Made by a program: the position numbers and the translations under genes. Under the pieces are notes generated by a model. It made no database searches. It was not told where the DNA came from and was given only the letters and a program-made list of their open reading frames with translations. Positions 47,100-58,254 of a DNA stretch of 64,000 nucleotides are shown one piece after another (the stretch's first letter is position 1; each line of letters opens with the position of its first letter). Origin of the DNA: Spartinivicinus ruber (GTDB lineage: Bacteria > Pseudomonadota > Gammaproteobacteria > Pseudomonadales > Zooshikellaceae); contig NZ_CP048878.1 of assembly GCF_011009015.1 (NCBI RefSeq), forward strand, positions 2,269,001 to 2,333,000. The letters are read 5' to 3'.

Positions 47100-48458
47100 A
47101 TGTTGAGTAATTATCAATATTCTTTTAAAGAAAAATACTTAAATAATATTCTGATTTTATCAGTATTTTTCTGTGTTTTTTCAGTAGCTATCAGTGTTGA
47201 TTTTTTTTGGGATAGCCATGTAAATGTGCTTTCTTTACCTGACCCTGTTTGGGACTATAGCGTAGCCTTTATATGGTCGTTAGTGATTCTAATATCTATA
47301 CCACTGTGGCCTATCCAAGAAAAGCATAAACTACTTTTAATAATCTGTTGGATAGTTCGGATAGGATTAATATTGGGTTTTATGTTGTACTATGAGACTC
47401 ATTATGGCAGTGGTCGGCTTGACGCTAAGACATACTTTCATAGAGGATTATTAGCTAATCCATTTGAAATGTTGGTTATTTCAGAAAGTGGGGCTGATCA
47501 TATTATAGGCTTAGTGAGTCTACATAATAGAGTTTTTCCTGATTCCTACCACTCATTGAAAGTAACATGGTCTTTATGTGGATTAATAGGTATATATTTA
47601 TTTTATCTGGCTTCAACCATAATATTAAGAAAAGATAGCAGCCTACTCTTTTTAATCTTAGGACTTTTTCCAAGTTTAACCTTTTGGAGTTCTATTGTTG
47701 GTAAAGATCCTTTAGTAATATTTGCAATAGGGATATATGCATATGGAGTAATCAAATTCTTTTTGCAAAAAAAAATAATATATTTTTTAATAATATTTTT
47801 TGGCGTTATTTTTTCTGGTTGGATCCGTATTTGGATGCCACTTATTATGCTAATTCCATTGTTTTCTTTTTGTTGTATAAAAATTGAAAATGTTAAAAAA
47901 TTATTACTAATGCTTAGTGTTTTAGGAGCAATAATCGTAGCTTTATATTTTATTAATTTGGAAATGGGGCTTGTCAATTTAAACTTTGAGGTAACAGCCG
48001 GTAGTAGAACAATTGATCATATGGTTGGAAGAGTAGATAACATTTCCAAAGGTTGGGCTGAGGGTGGCTCTGCGAGAAAAATTGAGGGAGGAATAACAAA
48101 TATAGTGGATGTATTATTGTTTATTCCAGTAGGTATGTTTGCTGCCTTATTTAAACCGTTGATCAGTGATTTAAGTAATATTTTTGGAATATTGGCTGGA
48201 GTTGAAAATACATTATTATTGATGTTTATAGTTGTTGGGTTGACAAAGTTAACTTTATTTAAAATTGTAAAGATAGAGTTTATCTGGATTGTATTGTTTA
48301 TTATATGTTGGGCTGGATTATATGGGTTTGTATCATATCAAAATTTAGGGACTGCAACTAGATATAAGGCACAAGTGCTGCCATTTTTACTCATATTTAC
48401 CTATCTGTTATATCAGTCAGCTTGTAATAAGGTTTGTTATGAACATGATAGTAAATAG
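47100..48458 (+). CDS. wzy: Polytopic membrane protein, probable O-antigen polymerase Wzy
   Basis: The 452-residue protein has about 11-13 hydrophobic segments and a larger hydrophilic loop around 285-335 (GSRTIDHMVGRVDNISKGWAEGGSAR), the typical Wzy layout. Wzy sequences are poorly conserved, so the call rests on topology and on the Wzx flippase in the same unit. No purine-rich ribosome site is visible before the ATG, which fits RfaH-assisted translation of the first gene after an ops element. Confidence 0.65.
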   Translation: MLSNYQYSFKEKYLNNILILSVFFCVFSVAISVDFFWDSHVNVLSLPDPVWDYSVAFIWSLVILISIPLWPIQEKHKLLLIICWIVRIGLILGFMLYYETHYGSGRLDAKTYFHRGLLANPFEMLVISESGADHIIGLVSLHNRVFPDSYHSLKVTWSLCGLIGIYLFYLASTIILRKDSSLLFLILGLFPSLTFWSSIVGKDPLVIFAIGIYAYGVIKFFLQKKIIYFLIIFFGVIFSGWIRIWMPLIMLIPLFSFCCIKIENVKKLLLMLSVLGAIIVALYFINLEMGLVNLNFEVTAGSRTIDHMVGRVDNISKGWAEGGSARKIEGGITNIVDVLLFIPVGMFAALFKPLISDLSNIFGILAGVENTLLLMFIVVGLTKLTLFKIVKIEFIWIVLFIICWAGLYGFVSYQNLGTATRYKAQVLPFLLIFTYLLYQSACNKVCYEHDSK

Positions 48459-48474
48459 GCCTAAGTTAAATTAA

Positions 48475-50036
<1,562 letters not shown>

Positions 50037-50046
50037 GAAATCTATA

Positions 50047-51159
50047 ATGCAATTTATTGACTTAGCCGCCCAGTATCAGAACTTAAAAGAACGTATTAAT
50101 AATAGGATACAAGTAGTACTGGATCATGGTAAATATATTATGGGGCCTGAAGTACAGGAGCTTGAAGAAAGGTTGGCTGACTATGTTGGTGTAAAACACG
50201 TAGTGTCTTGTGCTAATGGAACAGATGCCCTTCAGCTTACAATGATGGTTTTGGGCATAAAAGAGGGAGATGCAGTATTTTGTCCAACATTTACTTTTTT
50301 TGCTTCTGCAGAAGTCATCGCTTTTGCTAAAGCTACACCTATATTTGTAGATGTAGAAGAAAAAACGTTCAATATCTGCCCTAAGAATTTAGAAAAACAA
50401 ATTAAGCAGCTTATTTCTGACGGAAAACTTATACCCAAAGCAATCATTGCAGTTGATTTATTTGGGCTCCCTGCGAATTACCCTAAGATCAAGCGCATAG
50501 CTGATAAGTATCAATTAAAGATAATTGAGGATGCAGCTCAGGGCTTTGGTGGTGAAATAAAAGGCAGGAGGGCAGGAAGCTTCGCAGACATAGCAACCAC
50601 CAGTTTTTTTCCTGCTAAACCTTTAGGTTGTTATGGAGATGGTGGAGCTGTTTTTACTAATAATGATGAGTATGCAGAACTATTAAGATCATTGCGAGTA
50701 CATGGAAAGGGGCAAGATAAATATGACAATATTCATATTGGAGTGAATAGCCGGCTGGATACAATTCAAGCTGCAATTTTACTTGAGAAGTTAGCAATAT
50801 TTCCCCAAGAGCTTGAAGCGCGGAATGAAGCTGCAGCTAAATACTCGTCCTTATTACAGAGTCATGTAATTACTCCTTCCGTTCCAGAGGGATATATGAG
50901 TAGCTGGGCACAATACACAGTGGTAGTAAATAGGCGTGATGAGTTGGTAGCCAAACTAAAAGAGAAAGGGATTCCAGCTGTTGTTTATTATGAAAAATGT
51001 ATGCATCAGCAAACTGCATTTTCAGAATTAGTACATAAAGAAGGAGATTTTCCTGTTGCAGAAAGCCTAGCTAAACAGGTCTTAAGCCTTCCGATGCATC
51101 CGTACTTAACATTAAAAAATATAGGTAATATAATCGATGTCGTTAAGTCTACATCTTAA
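50047..51159 (+). CDS. wbpE: UDP-2-acetamido-2-deoxy-3-oxoglucuronate aminotransferase
   Basis: The 370-residue DegT-type PLP enzyme has MQFIDLAAQYQNLKERI at the start, CANGTDALQL near 57, EDAAQGFGGEIKGRRAG near 161 and the PLP lysine in TSFFPAKPLGCYGDGG near 185. It transaminates the WbpB product using glutamate, with WbpB and WbpE coupled through 2-oxoglutarate. ATG 50047 is preceded by TAGGAAA and matches the family start; the open frame extends 20 codons upstream into wbpD. Confidence 0.92.
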   Translation: MQFIDLAAQYQNLKERINNRIQVVLDHGKYIMGPEVQELEERLADYVGVKHVVSCANGTDALQLTMMVLGIKEGDAVFCPTFTFFASAEVIAFAKATPIFVDVEEKTFNICPKNLEKQIKQLISDGKLIPKAIIAVDLFGLPANYPKIKRIADKYQLKIIEDAAQGFGGEIKGRRAGSFADIATTSFFPAKPLGCYGDGGAVFTNNDEYAELLRSLRVHGKGQDKYDNIHIGVNSRLDTIQAAILLEKLAIFPQELEARNEAAAKYSSLLQSHVITPSVPEGYMSSWAQYTVVVNRRDELVAKLKEKGIPAVVYYEKCMHQQTAFSELVHKEGDFPVAESLAKQVLSLPMHPYLTLKNIGNIIDVVKSTS

Positions 51160-51303
51160 ATCAAAAATACTTTTGATGATAATGTGAGTATCTACTCCTT
51201 ATTTATAAGAAGAAGTAGATATGGTAAACAGTTTTAGATAAATAATTAGAATCTAGATTCAATCATTGTTTTTATATAGTTTTATTAGGATAGAGATATA
51301 TTT

Positions 51304-52629
51304 ATGATGCGAGGAGGGTTTCAACTAAATATACTGGGTACGGTAACACAACAAGTTGTAAGTCTTCTTATTAATTTGCTATCAATGGTATTGATAGCAA
51401 GATTGCTTGGTCCTCAATGTAATGGGGAGTATGCACTGGCATTATTTTTTCCGATGTTTTTAACAAATATACTAAGTTTAGGTATTCCTTCTGCAAATAT
51501 ATATTATATAAATAAAGATAAGGAAAACCCCTCTGTTGTATTCAAAACAACAGCATATGTATGGTTATATGTATCAATATTTGGACTTATAGTAAGCTCT
51601 GTTATTATTTATTTTATATTTGAAAAGATATTTCCTGAAGTTGAAAAAATTTATTTTTGGCTATCATTGGTGATATTTCCTGTTAGTTTGCTGAATGGTT
51701 TTATATTAAGTATTTTTCAAGCATTACAACGGTTTAGTGTATACAACTCAGTTTTACTTATTCAACCAATCTTGAATCTTCTACTATTAGTAGTATTTTT
51801 GTATATGGTAAATCAAGGAGTAAGGGGGGCCATCTTATCTTGGATTATCTCTTATACAATTACTGTAGTTGTTTCTCTATATTATATTTTAAAGGAAGTA
51901 TCTTTTAAAAAGGAAAAAGCTAGTATAAGCTATTTCTATAAGGCTACTAAATATGGATACAAAGTTCATTTATGTAATATCCTTGCTTTTATCAATGAAA
52001 AAGTAGATACCGTGTTAATTGGTATATTAGTTGGTCCAGCTGCAACAGGCTTATATGTTATAGCAGCACAAATAACTCAGCGGTTATGGGTGCTGTCTAC
52101 AGCTTGTAGCACAGTTCTATTTCCTAAGGCTGTAGAATCACATCAGAAAAATACAAAATTTACATTAACTCCAGTAATTTCTAGATGGGTTATGCTTTTG
52201 ACTATTGTAGGAGCTGTAGGGGTATATTTTCTTGCAGATATTGCTATTAGTATACTCTTTGGGGAAGAGTATAAAAAAGCAGTTCTTTCAATCTATATTT
52301 TATTACCAGGGATAGTCTGTGGAGCAGTTTCTAGAGTACTTGCAAATGATATTAGTGCGCAAGGCTATCCTGAGCTAAACTTGTATAATGATGTATTTGC
52401 AGTACTTATAAACCTGATTTGTAATATTTTACTTATACCTATTTACGGAATAGATGGTGCAGCAGCAGCTACTTCAATATCATATTTTTTTAATGTTTCA
52501 GTTAGGCTATATATATACTCTAAGTTAACTAAGGTTAATATATTAGAACCAGTATGTTTTTCAAGTAATGACTTTGATTTTATCAAAACGCTCATAAATA
52601 AAATTATGTATAGAGTAAGAAAAAATTGA
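51304..52629 (+). CDS. wzx: Wzx-type oligosaccharide flippase
   Basis: The 441-residue protein has about 12-14 membrane segments and a MATE/MVF-like N-terminus (NILGTVTQQVVSLLINLLSMVLIARLLGPQCNGEYALALF near 8-47). Charged residues lie inside the membrane, in loops such as NEKVDTVLIGILVGPAATGLYVIA near 228-251. It flips undecaprenyl-linked repeat units to the periplasm. It overlaps the next gene by four bases. One 60-base sample near its start is 33% GC. Confidence 0.88.
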   Translation: MMRGGFQLNILGTVTQQVVSLLINLLSMVLIARLLGPQCNGEYALALFFPMFLTNILSLGIPSANIYYINKDKENPSVVFKTTAYVWLYVSIFGLIVSSVIIYFIFEKIFPEVEKIYFWLSLVIFPVSLLNGFILSIFQALQRFSVYNSVLLIQPILNLLLLVVFLYMVNQGVRGAILSWIISYTITVVVSLYYILKEVSFKKEKASISYFYKATKYGYKVHLCNILAFINEKVDTVLIGILVGPAATGLYVIAAQITQRLWVLSTACSTVLFPKAVESHQKNTKFTLTPVISRWVMLLTIVGAVGVYFLADIAISILFGEEYKKAVLSIYILLPGIVCGAVSRVLANDISAQGYPELNLYNDVFAVLINLICNILLIPIYGIDGAAAATSISYFFNVSVRLYIYSKLTKVNILEPVCFSSNDFDFIKTLINKIMYRVRKN

Positions 52630-53825
52630 ATATATTCATTATTCCATCCTGGTATCCAAGTTCCTCATCACAGATAACTGGTATATTTACAAAAGAGCAA
52701 GCATTAGCTATTGCTGAAATACAGAGTAATGCCAATGTTATAATAAGTCGATGGGGACAAAGTGAGGGAGAAATTTCTGTCAAGGAAATTTGGAAAATCT
52801 TTAATACTCTATCATGGTATTTTAAAGCTCAACATGGGCAATGGTCAAAAACAGGAAAAATATGGGAAGTATTGAACCCTTGTATAACATGGTCTAAACA
52901 GCTGCCACTTAACTGCATTAACTCAATAATTGAAGCAAATAGGAAAAACCTTTTAAGTGCCACTAATAAATTTGGTAAAATTGACATTATACACGCTCAT
53001 GTAAGTTACCCTGCAGGTTTCGTTGCTGCCAAACTAAAAGAAGAATTTGGCATACCTTATGTATTAACTGAGCATATGAGCCCATTTCCATTTTCACCGT
53101 ATTTAACACCTGATGGAAAATTAATTGATGAGTTACAAGAAAGTTTTGATAAAGCTGATAAGGTGGTTGCTGTTAGCCCCTCACTAAAGAAAAAAATTAA
53201 TAAATTTAATATAAATAATGTTGTGTATGTGCCAAATGTTATAGATGAAAGAAGGTTTAATATATCCTCATCAAATAATAAGAAATTCATATTTTTCACT
53301 TTATGTAAGTTAACAGAACAGAAAGGAATTGATACTTTATTAACTGCTATTTCACTTTTGAGATTAAAAAATTCTAATATTTATTTTAGAATAGGAGGTG
53401 ATGGACCTCTACGCAAAAAATTAATACACATGACAAAAACGTTAGGCATTGAGGATCAGGTTGAATGGTTAGGTGAAGTTACTCGTTCTCAGGCAAGTCA
53501 ACAGTTTGGTGAATGCCATGCCTATGTTATGCCTTCAAGACACGAGACATTTGGTATTGTATTTGCCGAATCAATTGCGAGTGGTAAACCTGTTATTGCA
53601 ACTCGTTGTGGAGGGCCTGAATGTATAGTTAATTCTGAAAATGGTATTCTGGTTGATATAGATGACCCTGAGCAGTTATCTGATGCAATGTATGAGTTAT
53701 ATAATAACTATCAGAATTATTCGCCTATAAAAATCCGACAAGACTTTGAGCAGAGATTTTCTAGGCGAGCAGTAGTTTCTCAACTCCATTCTATTTATTT
53801 AGACTTATTGAAAAGAAGTGTGTAA
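52626..53825 (+). CDS. GT4-family glycosyltransferase
   Basis: The 399-residue GT-B enzyme starts at TTG inside the wzx stop. It has an N-terminal PSWYPSSSSQITGIFTKEQ acceptor loop near 6-24, HAHVSYPAGF near 124, KLTEQKGIDTLLTAI near 227 and the donor site SRHETFGIVFAESIASGKPVIATRCGGPE near 303-331 (E-x7-E). It adds one sugar of the unit B repeat. Its stop overlaps the asnB-like start. Confidence 0.85.
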   Translation: MNIFIIPSWYPSSSSQITGIFTKEQALAIAEIQSNANVIISRWGQSEGEISVKEIWKIFNTLSWYFKAQHGQWSKTGKIWEVLNPCITWSKQLPLNCINSIIEANRKNLLSATNKFGKIDIIHAHVSYPAGFVAAKLKEEFGIPYVLTEHMSPFPFSPYLTPDGKLIDELQESFDKADKVVAVSPSLKKKINKFNINNVVYVPNVIDERRFNISSSNNKKFIFFTLCKLTEQKGIDTLLTAISLLRLKNSNIYFRIGGDGPLRKKLIHMTKTLGIEDQVEWLGEVTRSQASQQFGECHAYVMPSRHETFGIVFAESIASGKPVIATRCGGPECIVNSENGILVDIDDPEQLSDAMYELYNNYQNYSPIKIRQDFEQRFSRRAVVSQLHSIYLDLLKRSV

Positions 53826-55735
53826 TGTGTGGAATTATAGGTGGGTGGTTTAAGCGACTACCTAATTCATTTGAGTCAAGAGTTTCTAAATCACTTAACT
53901 CACTTCATCACCGAGGACCTAACGATAATGGTTATGAAGTATTTTCTAACGGCTCAAATGGAAATATTGTTTTAGGACATACTAGGCTATCTATAATTGA
54001 CTTATCTTCTGCTGGACATCAGCCAATGCACTCGGTTGATGGGCGCTACGTAATTATTTTTAACGGAGAAATATATAATTATAAGGAGCTTAGAAGTGAG
54101 CTTAAATTTCAAGGACAGCGATTTTTAACTCAAACTGATACAGAAGTATTATTATATGCTTGGATTAGATGGAAAAAAGATGTTTTAAGTCGTTTGAAAG
54201 GCATGTTTGCCTTTGTGGTATATGATAAGTACGAAAATATACTAACTTGTGTGCGTGATGCATTTGGTGTTAAGCCTTTTTTCATTAGTTTAACTAATGA
54301 CTTTTTTGTTTTTTCATCTGAAATAAAAACCTTAAGCCATTTAACTTCTAACCCTTTTACTCCAAATTATCAGCGGGCCTATGATTATTTGGTGTTTGGA
54401 GAATACGATGATCAAGAAAAAACTTTTTTTAACGAAGTGAGTCATTTATTACCGGGTCATTGCTTAGTGTTTGATTTGAATAAGTCAGAAATTATTGTTA
54501 ATCAGCGATGGTGGTGGCCAAGTATTAAAGAAAATAATCAATTATCGTTTAAAGAGGCTGCAGTTAAACTTAGAGAAAAATTTTTACATAATGTTGAGCT
54601 ACATTTAAGGAGTGATGTTTCTATTGGTGCTGCTCTTTCTGGTGGATTAGATTCATCTGCTGTTGTTTGTGCCATGCGATATCTTGAGCCTAATATGCCA
54701 ATACATACTTTTTGTTATGTAGCAAGAGGTTCTAATGTTAATGAAGAAGTGTGGGCAGATAAAGTTAATGATTTTATTGGAGCTATACCTCATAAAATAG
54801 TTGTTAGTGCTGATGAGTTAGCAAGTGATCTTGATGATATGATTTTAAGTCAAGGTGAGCCATTTGGTAGTACTAGTATCTATGCTCAATATCGAGTGTT
54901 TAAAGAGGCTGCAAGTAATAATATAACAGTGACTTTAGATGGACAGGGGGCAGATGAATTATTAGCTGGTTATAATGGATACCCCGGCCATCGAATGAGA
55001 AGTCTCACTGAAGAGTTGAAACTTAGTAAAGTATTTTCATTTGCCTATAATTGGGCAAAATTTCCAGGCCGTTCTCAGAAAAAAGCATGGTTGTCGTTAT
55101 TGAATACCTTTTTTACTAACCCTACTTTGAGACGATACGCTTTGAAACTCATTGGTGTTAGTTCTATTCCAAACTGGCTCGACTCAGAATGTTTAGCTTA
55201 TTACAGTGTTCATCAAAAACAGCGTTTTTCAGAGTTTAGCACTGAAGGAAAAGGAAGGAGAGTTATAGAGGTATTAAGACACTCATTAACTTTTCAAGGT
55301 TTGCCTGCTCTTATGAGGCATGCAGACCGTAATTCTATGCATTGGTCGATTGAAAGCCGAGTACCATTTTTAACGGTAGATATGGCTGAGTTTCTTTTAT
55401 CATTGCCAGAAGAATACTTGATTTCAAATGAGGGAGAAACTAAGAGTATTTTTAGAGAAGCCATGCGCGGTATTGTTCCTGATGAAATACTGGATAGAAA
55501 AGATAAAGTTGGCTTTGCTACACCGGAAAAAGATTGGTTGGAACTATTACGACAGAAAGTAATAACATGGTTAAATTTTGCAGACAATATTCCGTTTATT
55601 GATAAAAGTCTGGCACTAAAAGAAGTAGCTCAAATTTTAGATGGACAAAAGCCTTTTTCGTATCAAGCTTGGCGGTTAATTAATTATTGTAGATGGTTTC
55701 AGTTACATCAGGAAATGTTAAATTTAAAATCTTAG
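53825..55735 (+). CDS. AsnB-like glutamine amidotransferase, possibly forming a uronamide
   Basis: The 636-residue protein has the class II glutaminase domain with the nucleophile Cys2 (MCGIIGGW) and HRGPNDNG near 29-36, then the synthetase domain with the PP-loop ALSGGLDSSAVVCAM near 270-284 and LDGQGADELLAGY near 375. General asparagine synthetase is possible. In O-antigen loci such paralogues (WbpS in P. aeruginosa) amidate uronic acids, and wbpBDE here make such an acid, so I favour that role. Confidence 0.8.
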   Translation: MCGIIGGWFKRLPNSFESRVSKSLNSLHHRGPNDNGYEVFSNGSNGNIVLGHTRLSIIDLSSAGHQPMHSVDGRYVIIFNGEIYNYKELRSELKFQGQRFLTQTDTEVLLYAWIRWKKDVLSRLKGMFAFVVYDKYENILTCVRDAFGVKPFFISLTNDFFVFSSEIKTLSHLTSNPFTPNYQRAYDYLVFGEYDDQEKTFFNEVSHLLPGHCLVFDLNKSEIIVNQRWWWPSIKENNQLSFKEAAVKLREKFLHNVELHLRSDVSIGAALSGGLDSSAVVCAMRYLEPNMPIHTFCYVARGSNVNEEVWADKVNDFIGAIPHKIVVSADELASDLDDMILSQGEPFGSTSIYAQYRVFKEAASNNITVTLDGQGADELLAGYNGYPGHRMRSLTEELKLSKVFSFAYNWAKFPGRSQKKAWLSLLNTFFTNPTLRRYALKLIGVSSIPNWLDSECLAYYSVHQKQRFSEFSTEGKGRRVIEVLRHSLTFQGLPALMRHADRNSMHWSIESRVPFLTVDMAEFLLSLPEEYLISNEGETKSIFREAMRGIVPDEILDRKDKVGFATPEKDWLELLRQKVITWLNFADNIPFIDKSLALKEVAQILDGQKPFSYQAWRLINYCRWFQLHQEMLNLKS

Positions 55736-55933
55736 TGATTTAATATAGTTTAAAACTGATATGTGTGCTTATTATTTGAGTTTTTGGTTTTACTTTTTTG
55801 AAATTATGTTAGCGATAATTTTTAGTTGTAATTTTTTAATATATTAATTTGGTTGTCTTTTGAATAAGCATTGAATTCGGTTTAAATAGTGTAGATGCTT
55901 GTCATGATATAATGAAATTTCAGAGAGCTGAGA

Positions 55934-57058
55934 GTGAAAAACGGGTATAAAATAAAGGTACTACATGCTGCTTCATTATTAAGGCCACCTGCTGGTATTT
56001 TAAACCAAATGCAATGGGAACAAGAAGCTGCCTATGAGCTAGGGCTGGCATGGGACGTTAGATTGTATTGTCCAGTACATTCAACTTCAAAGAAAGACAT
56101 AACTGTCTTTGATGAAAGTGTTGACTTTAAATCATTAACAAAAGTAACTAGTAAACTAAAAGCCTGGGTACAATGCAGGAAAAATTATTATCGCTGGCTA
56201 ATGTCTCTAGTAAATGAGTATGATATTTTTGTACTACGATATTATGTACATGATCCATTTCAATATTGGTTTGTTAAAAATAGCCCAAAACCGATATATT
56301 TTGTCAATCATACTTTAGAAGTTCCCGAGTTAGCTTTATCTGGTGGTATTTCAGGTTTTATCCGCTCAAGTTGTGAGCGATTGCTTGGTAAATATACCTT
56401 GAGTAATGCGGAAGGGGTCATAGGAGTAACTAATGAAATTATTGAATATGAAAAGCAACGATCAGGAAAAAATAGCAATATAAATTTATTAGCCTATCCA
56501 AATGGGATTGTATTTAACAATGATGAAATAATTGATAAGCGCAGTGAAATACCTGAAATTTTGTTTGTGGCATCTTATTTTGATTCATGGCATGGATTAG
56601 ATTTATTATTAGATAATCTAAAGTCAAATAAGGATAAGTTTGTTCTTCATTTAGTTGGAGAACTTAGTGATCGTGACTTAGAAATATCAAAAACAGACCC
56701 AAGGGTTATTTTACACGGGAAACTTTCACATAAAGAAATTAAAGAGTTATCTGAAAAAGCTTGGGTTGGACTTTCTTCTTTTGCTTTAAATAGAAAGAAA
56801 ATGAAGGAAGCATGCACACTCAAAGTTAGAGAGTATTTAATGCTTGGCCTACCTGTTTTTGCAGGCTATAGGGACGTCTTTGGTGATGACTTTCCTTTTT
56901 ATATGGATGGTAAGCCATGTATTAAAAACATTTTATCTTTTGGGCATGATATGAGAAAGGCTTCTAAAAGTGCAGTTGCATCTGCTTCTCGAAAATATAT
57001 TGATAAGAAAATCCTGCTTACAAAACTATTCTCTGAACTTGAGAACGTTGTTAACTAA
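55934..57058 (+). CDS. GT4-family glycosyltransferase
   Basis: The 374-residue protein starts at GTG after GAGAG. It has KVLHAASLLRPPAGILNQMQWEQEAAYELG near 8-37, IYFVNHTLEVPELAL near 117, then EILFVASYFDSWHGLDLLLDNL near 211-232, and the donor segment CTLKVREYLMLGLPVFAGYRDV near 308-329. The fold is GT-B with a modified E-x7-E region. It follows a 198-bp gap after the asnB-like gene, the longest gap but one inside unit B. Confidence 0.75.
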   Translation: MKNGYKIKVLHAASLLRPPAGILNQMQWEQEAAYELGLAWDVRLYCPVHSTSKKDITVFDESVDFKSLTKVTSKLKAWVQCRKNYYRWLMSLVNEYDIFVLRYYVHDPFQYWFVKNSPKPIYFVNHTLEVPELALSGGISGFIRSSCERLLGKYTLSNAEGVIGVTNEIIEYEKQRSGKNSNINLLAYPNGIVFNNDEIIDKRSEIPEILFVASYFDSWHGLDLLLDNLKSNKDKFVLHLVGELSDRDLEISKTDPRVILHGKLSHKEIKELSEKAWVGLSSFALNRKKMKEACTLKVREYLMLGLPVFAGYRDVFGDDFPFYMDGKPCIKNILSFGHDMRKASKSAVASASRKYIDKKILLTKLFSELENVVN

Positions 57059-57111
57059 TAAAGTGCTATTATGATCATTTTTTACTTGGTATTTTTATAG
57101 GCATTAAAAAA

Positions 57112-58206
57112 TTGAAAATTGTATATGTGCTAACTCGATCTGATGTTATAGGTGGTGCAAGTGTCCATCTGCTCGATTTGGCTGGTTATGCTATTCAACA
57201 AGGTTATCAGGTCACAGTAATTGTTGGTGGCATAGGTGTTTTTAATCAAAAAGCAAATGAAAAAGGCATTACCTGCATTTCTTCAAAATATCTGGTTAGA
57301 TCTATTCACCCTGTAAAAGATGTTTTGGCATTCTTTGAGCTTAAAAGATTAATTTTATCTTTAGCTCCAGATATAGTGCATTTGCATTCCACAAAAGCGG
57401 GTGTAATTGGTAGGCTTGTTTCTAGGCGCTTGGGCATTCCTGCTATATTTACAGCTCATGGTTGGGCATTTACTGAGGGGGTATCTTTATTTCGTGCCAA
57501 ACTATACCAACAGGTTGAGCGATTGCTATCTCGATTATCAAGTAAAATAATTGCTGTTTCTGGTTATGATAAAAACTTGGCAGTAGAAAATAAAGTTGCA
57601 TCTACTGATCATATTGAAGTCGTTCATAATGGTGTGCCAAATATAGCCTATAAAAATATTAGGCATCAACAAAATAGTTGTAAACTAATTATGGTTGCTA
57701 GATTTGATCAACCCAAAAATCACAAAGATTTAATTACAGCTATATCTCAAATTTCTGATTTACCCTGGCAGTTAGAGTTAGTTGGTTCTGGTCCGTTATT
57801 ATCAGAAGTAAAACAGTATACAAAGAAGCTTGGTATAGAGCATCGAGTAATATTTTCTGGTGAATGTCATGATGTTGCTAAAAGAATATCACAAGCAGAT
57901 GTATTTCTTTTGATTTCAAACTGGGAGGGATTACCATTAACGATCATTGAAGCAATGCGTGGTAGACTTCCAGTTATTGCTTCCAATGTTGGTGGTGTTC
58001 CAGAGCTAGTTATTGATAATGAAACGGGATATCTTGTGGATCGCAAGGATATCAATAAGATAGTGGCTACTTTATCAGATTTAATACAGTCTAAAGATAA
58101 AAGAGTTAAGTTTGGTGAGTTGGGTTATCAGCGGTATCTTCGTTTTTTTACAGCCGATCAAATGTATCAAAAAACCTTTAAAATATATCATGAAGCCATC
58201 AATTAG
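57112..58206 (+). CDS. GT4-family glycosyltransferase
   Basis: The 364-residue enzyme starts at TTG. Motifs are VLTRSDVIGGASVHLLDLA near 5-23, PDIVHLHSTKAGVIGRL near 87, TAHGWAFTEG near 114, MVARFDQPKNHKDLI near 198 and NWEGLPLTIIEAMRGRLPVIASNVGGVPELV near 277-307, a standard GT4 donor site. Sequences like this often transfer GalNAc or GlcNAc-type sugars to a lipid-linked acceptor; the donor here is inferred only. Confidence 0.86.
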   Translation: MKIVYVLTRSDVIGGASVHLLDLAGYAIQQGYQVTVIVGGIGVFNQKANEKGITCISSKYLVRSIHPVKDVLAFFELKRLILSLAPDIVHLHSTKAGVIGRLVSRRLGIPAIFTAHGWAFTEGVSLFRAKLYQQVERLLSRLSSKIIAVSGYDKNLAVENKVASTDHIEVVHNGVPNIAYKNIRHQQNSCKLIMVARFDQPKNHKDLITAISQISDLPWQLELVGSGPLLSEVKQYTKKLGIEHRVIFSGECHDVAKRISQADVFLLISNWEGLPLTIIEAMRGRLPVIASNVGGVPELVIDNETGYLVDRKDINKIVATLSDLIQSKDKRVKFGELGYQRYLRFFTADQMYQKTFKIYHEAIN

Positions 58207-58254
58207 TTCAATCTCTATATTTTAAAGCTACTGTGTAGTATGAATTGACTGCTT

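Noticed and set aside
47603-47977. 124-codon reverse frame inside the Wzy-like gene
   Set aside because: It is Ile/Lys-rich because it mirrors membrane-helix codons in AT-rich DNA; no motif.
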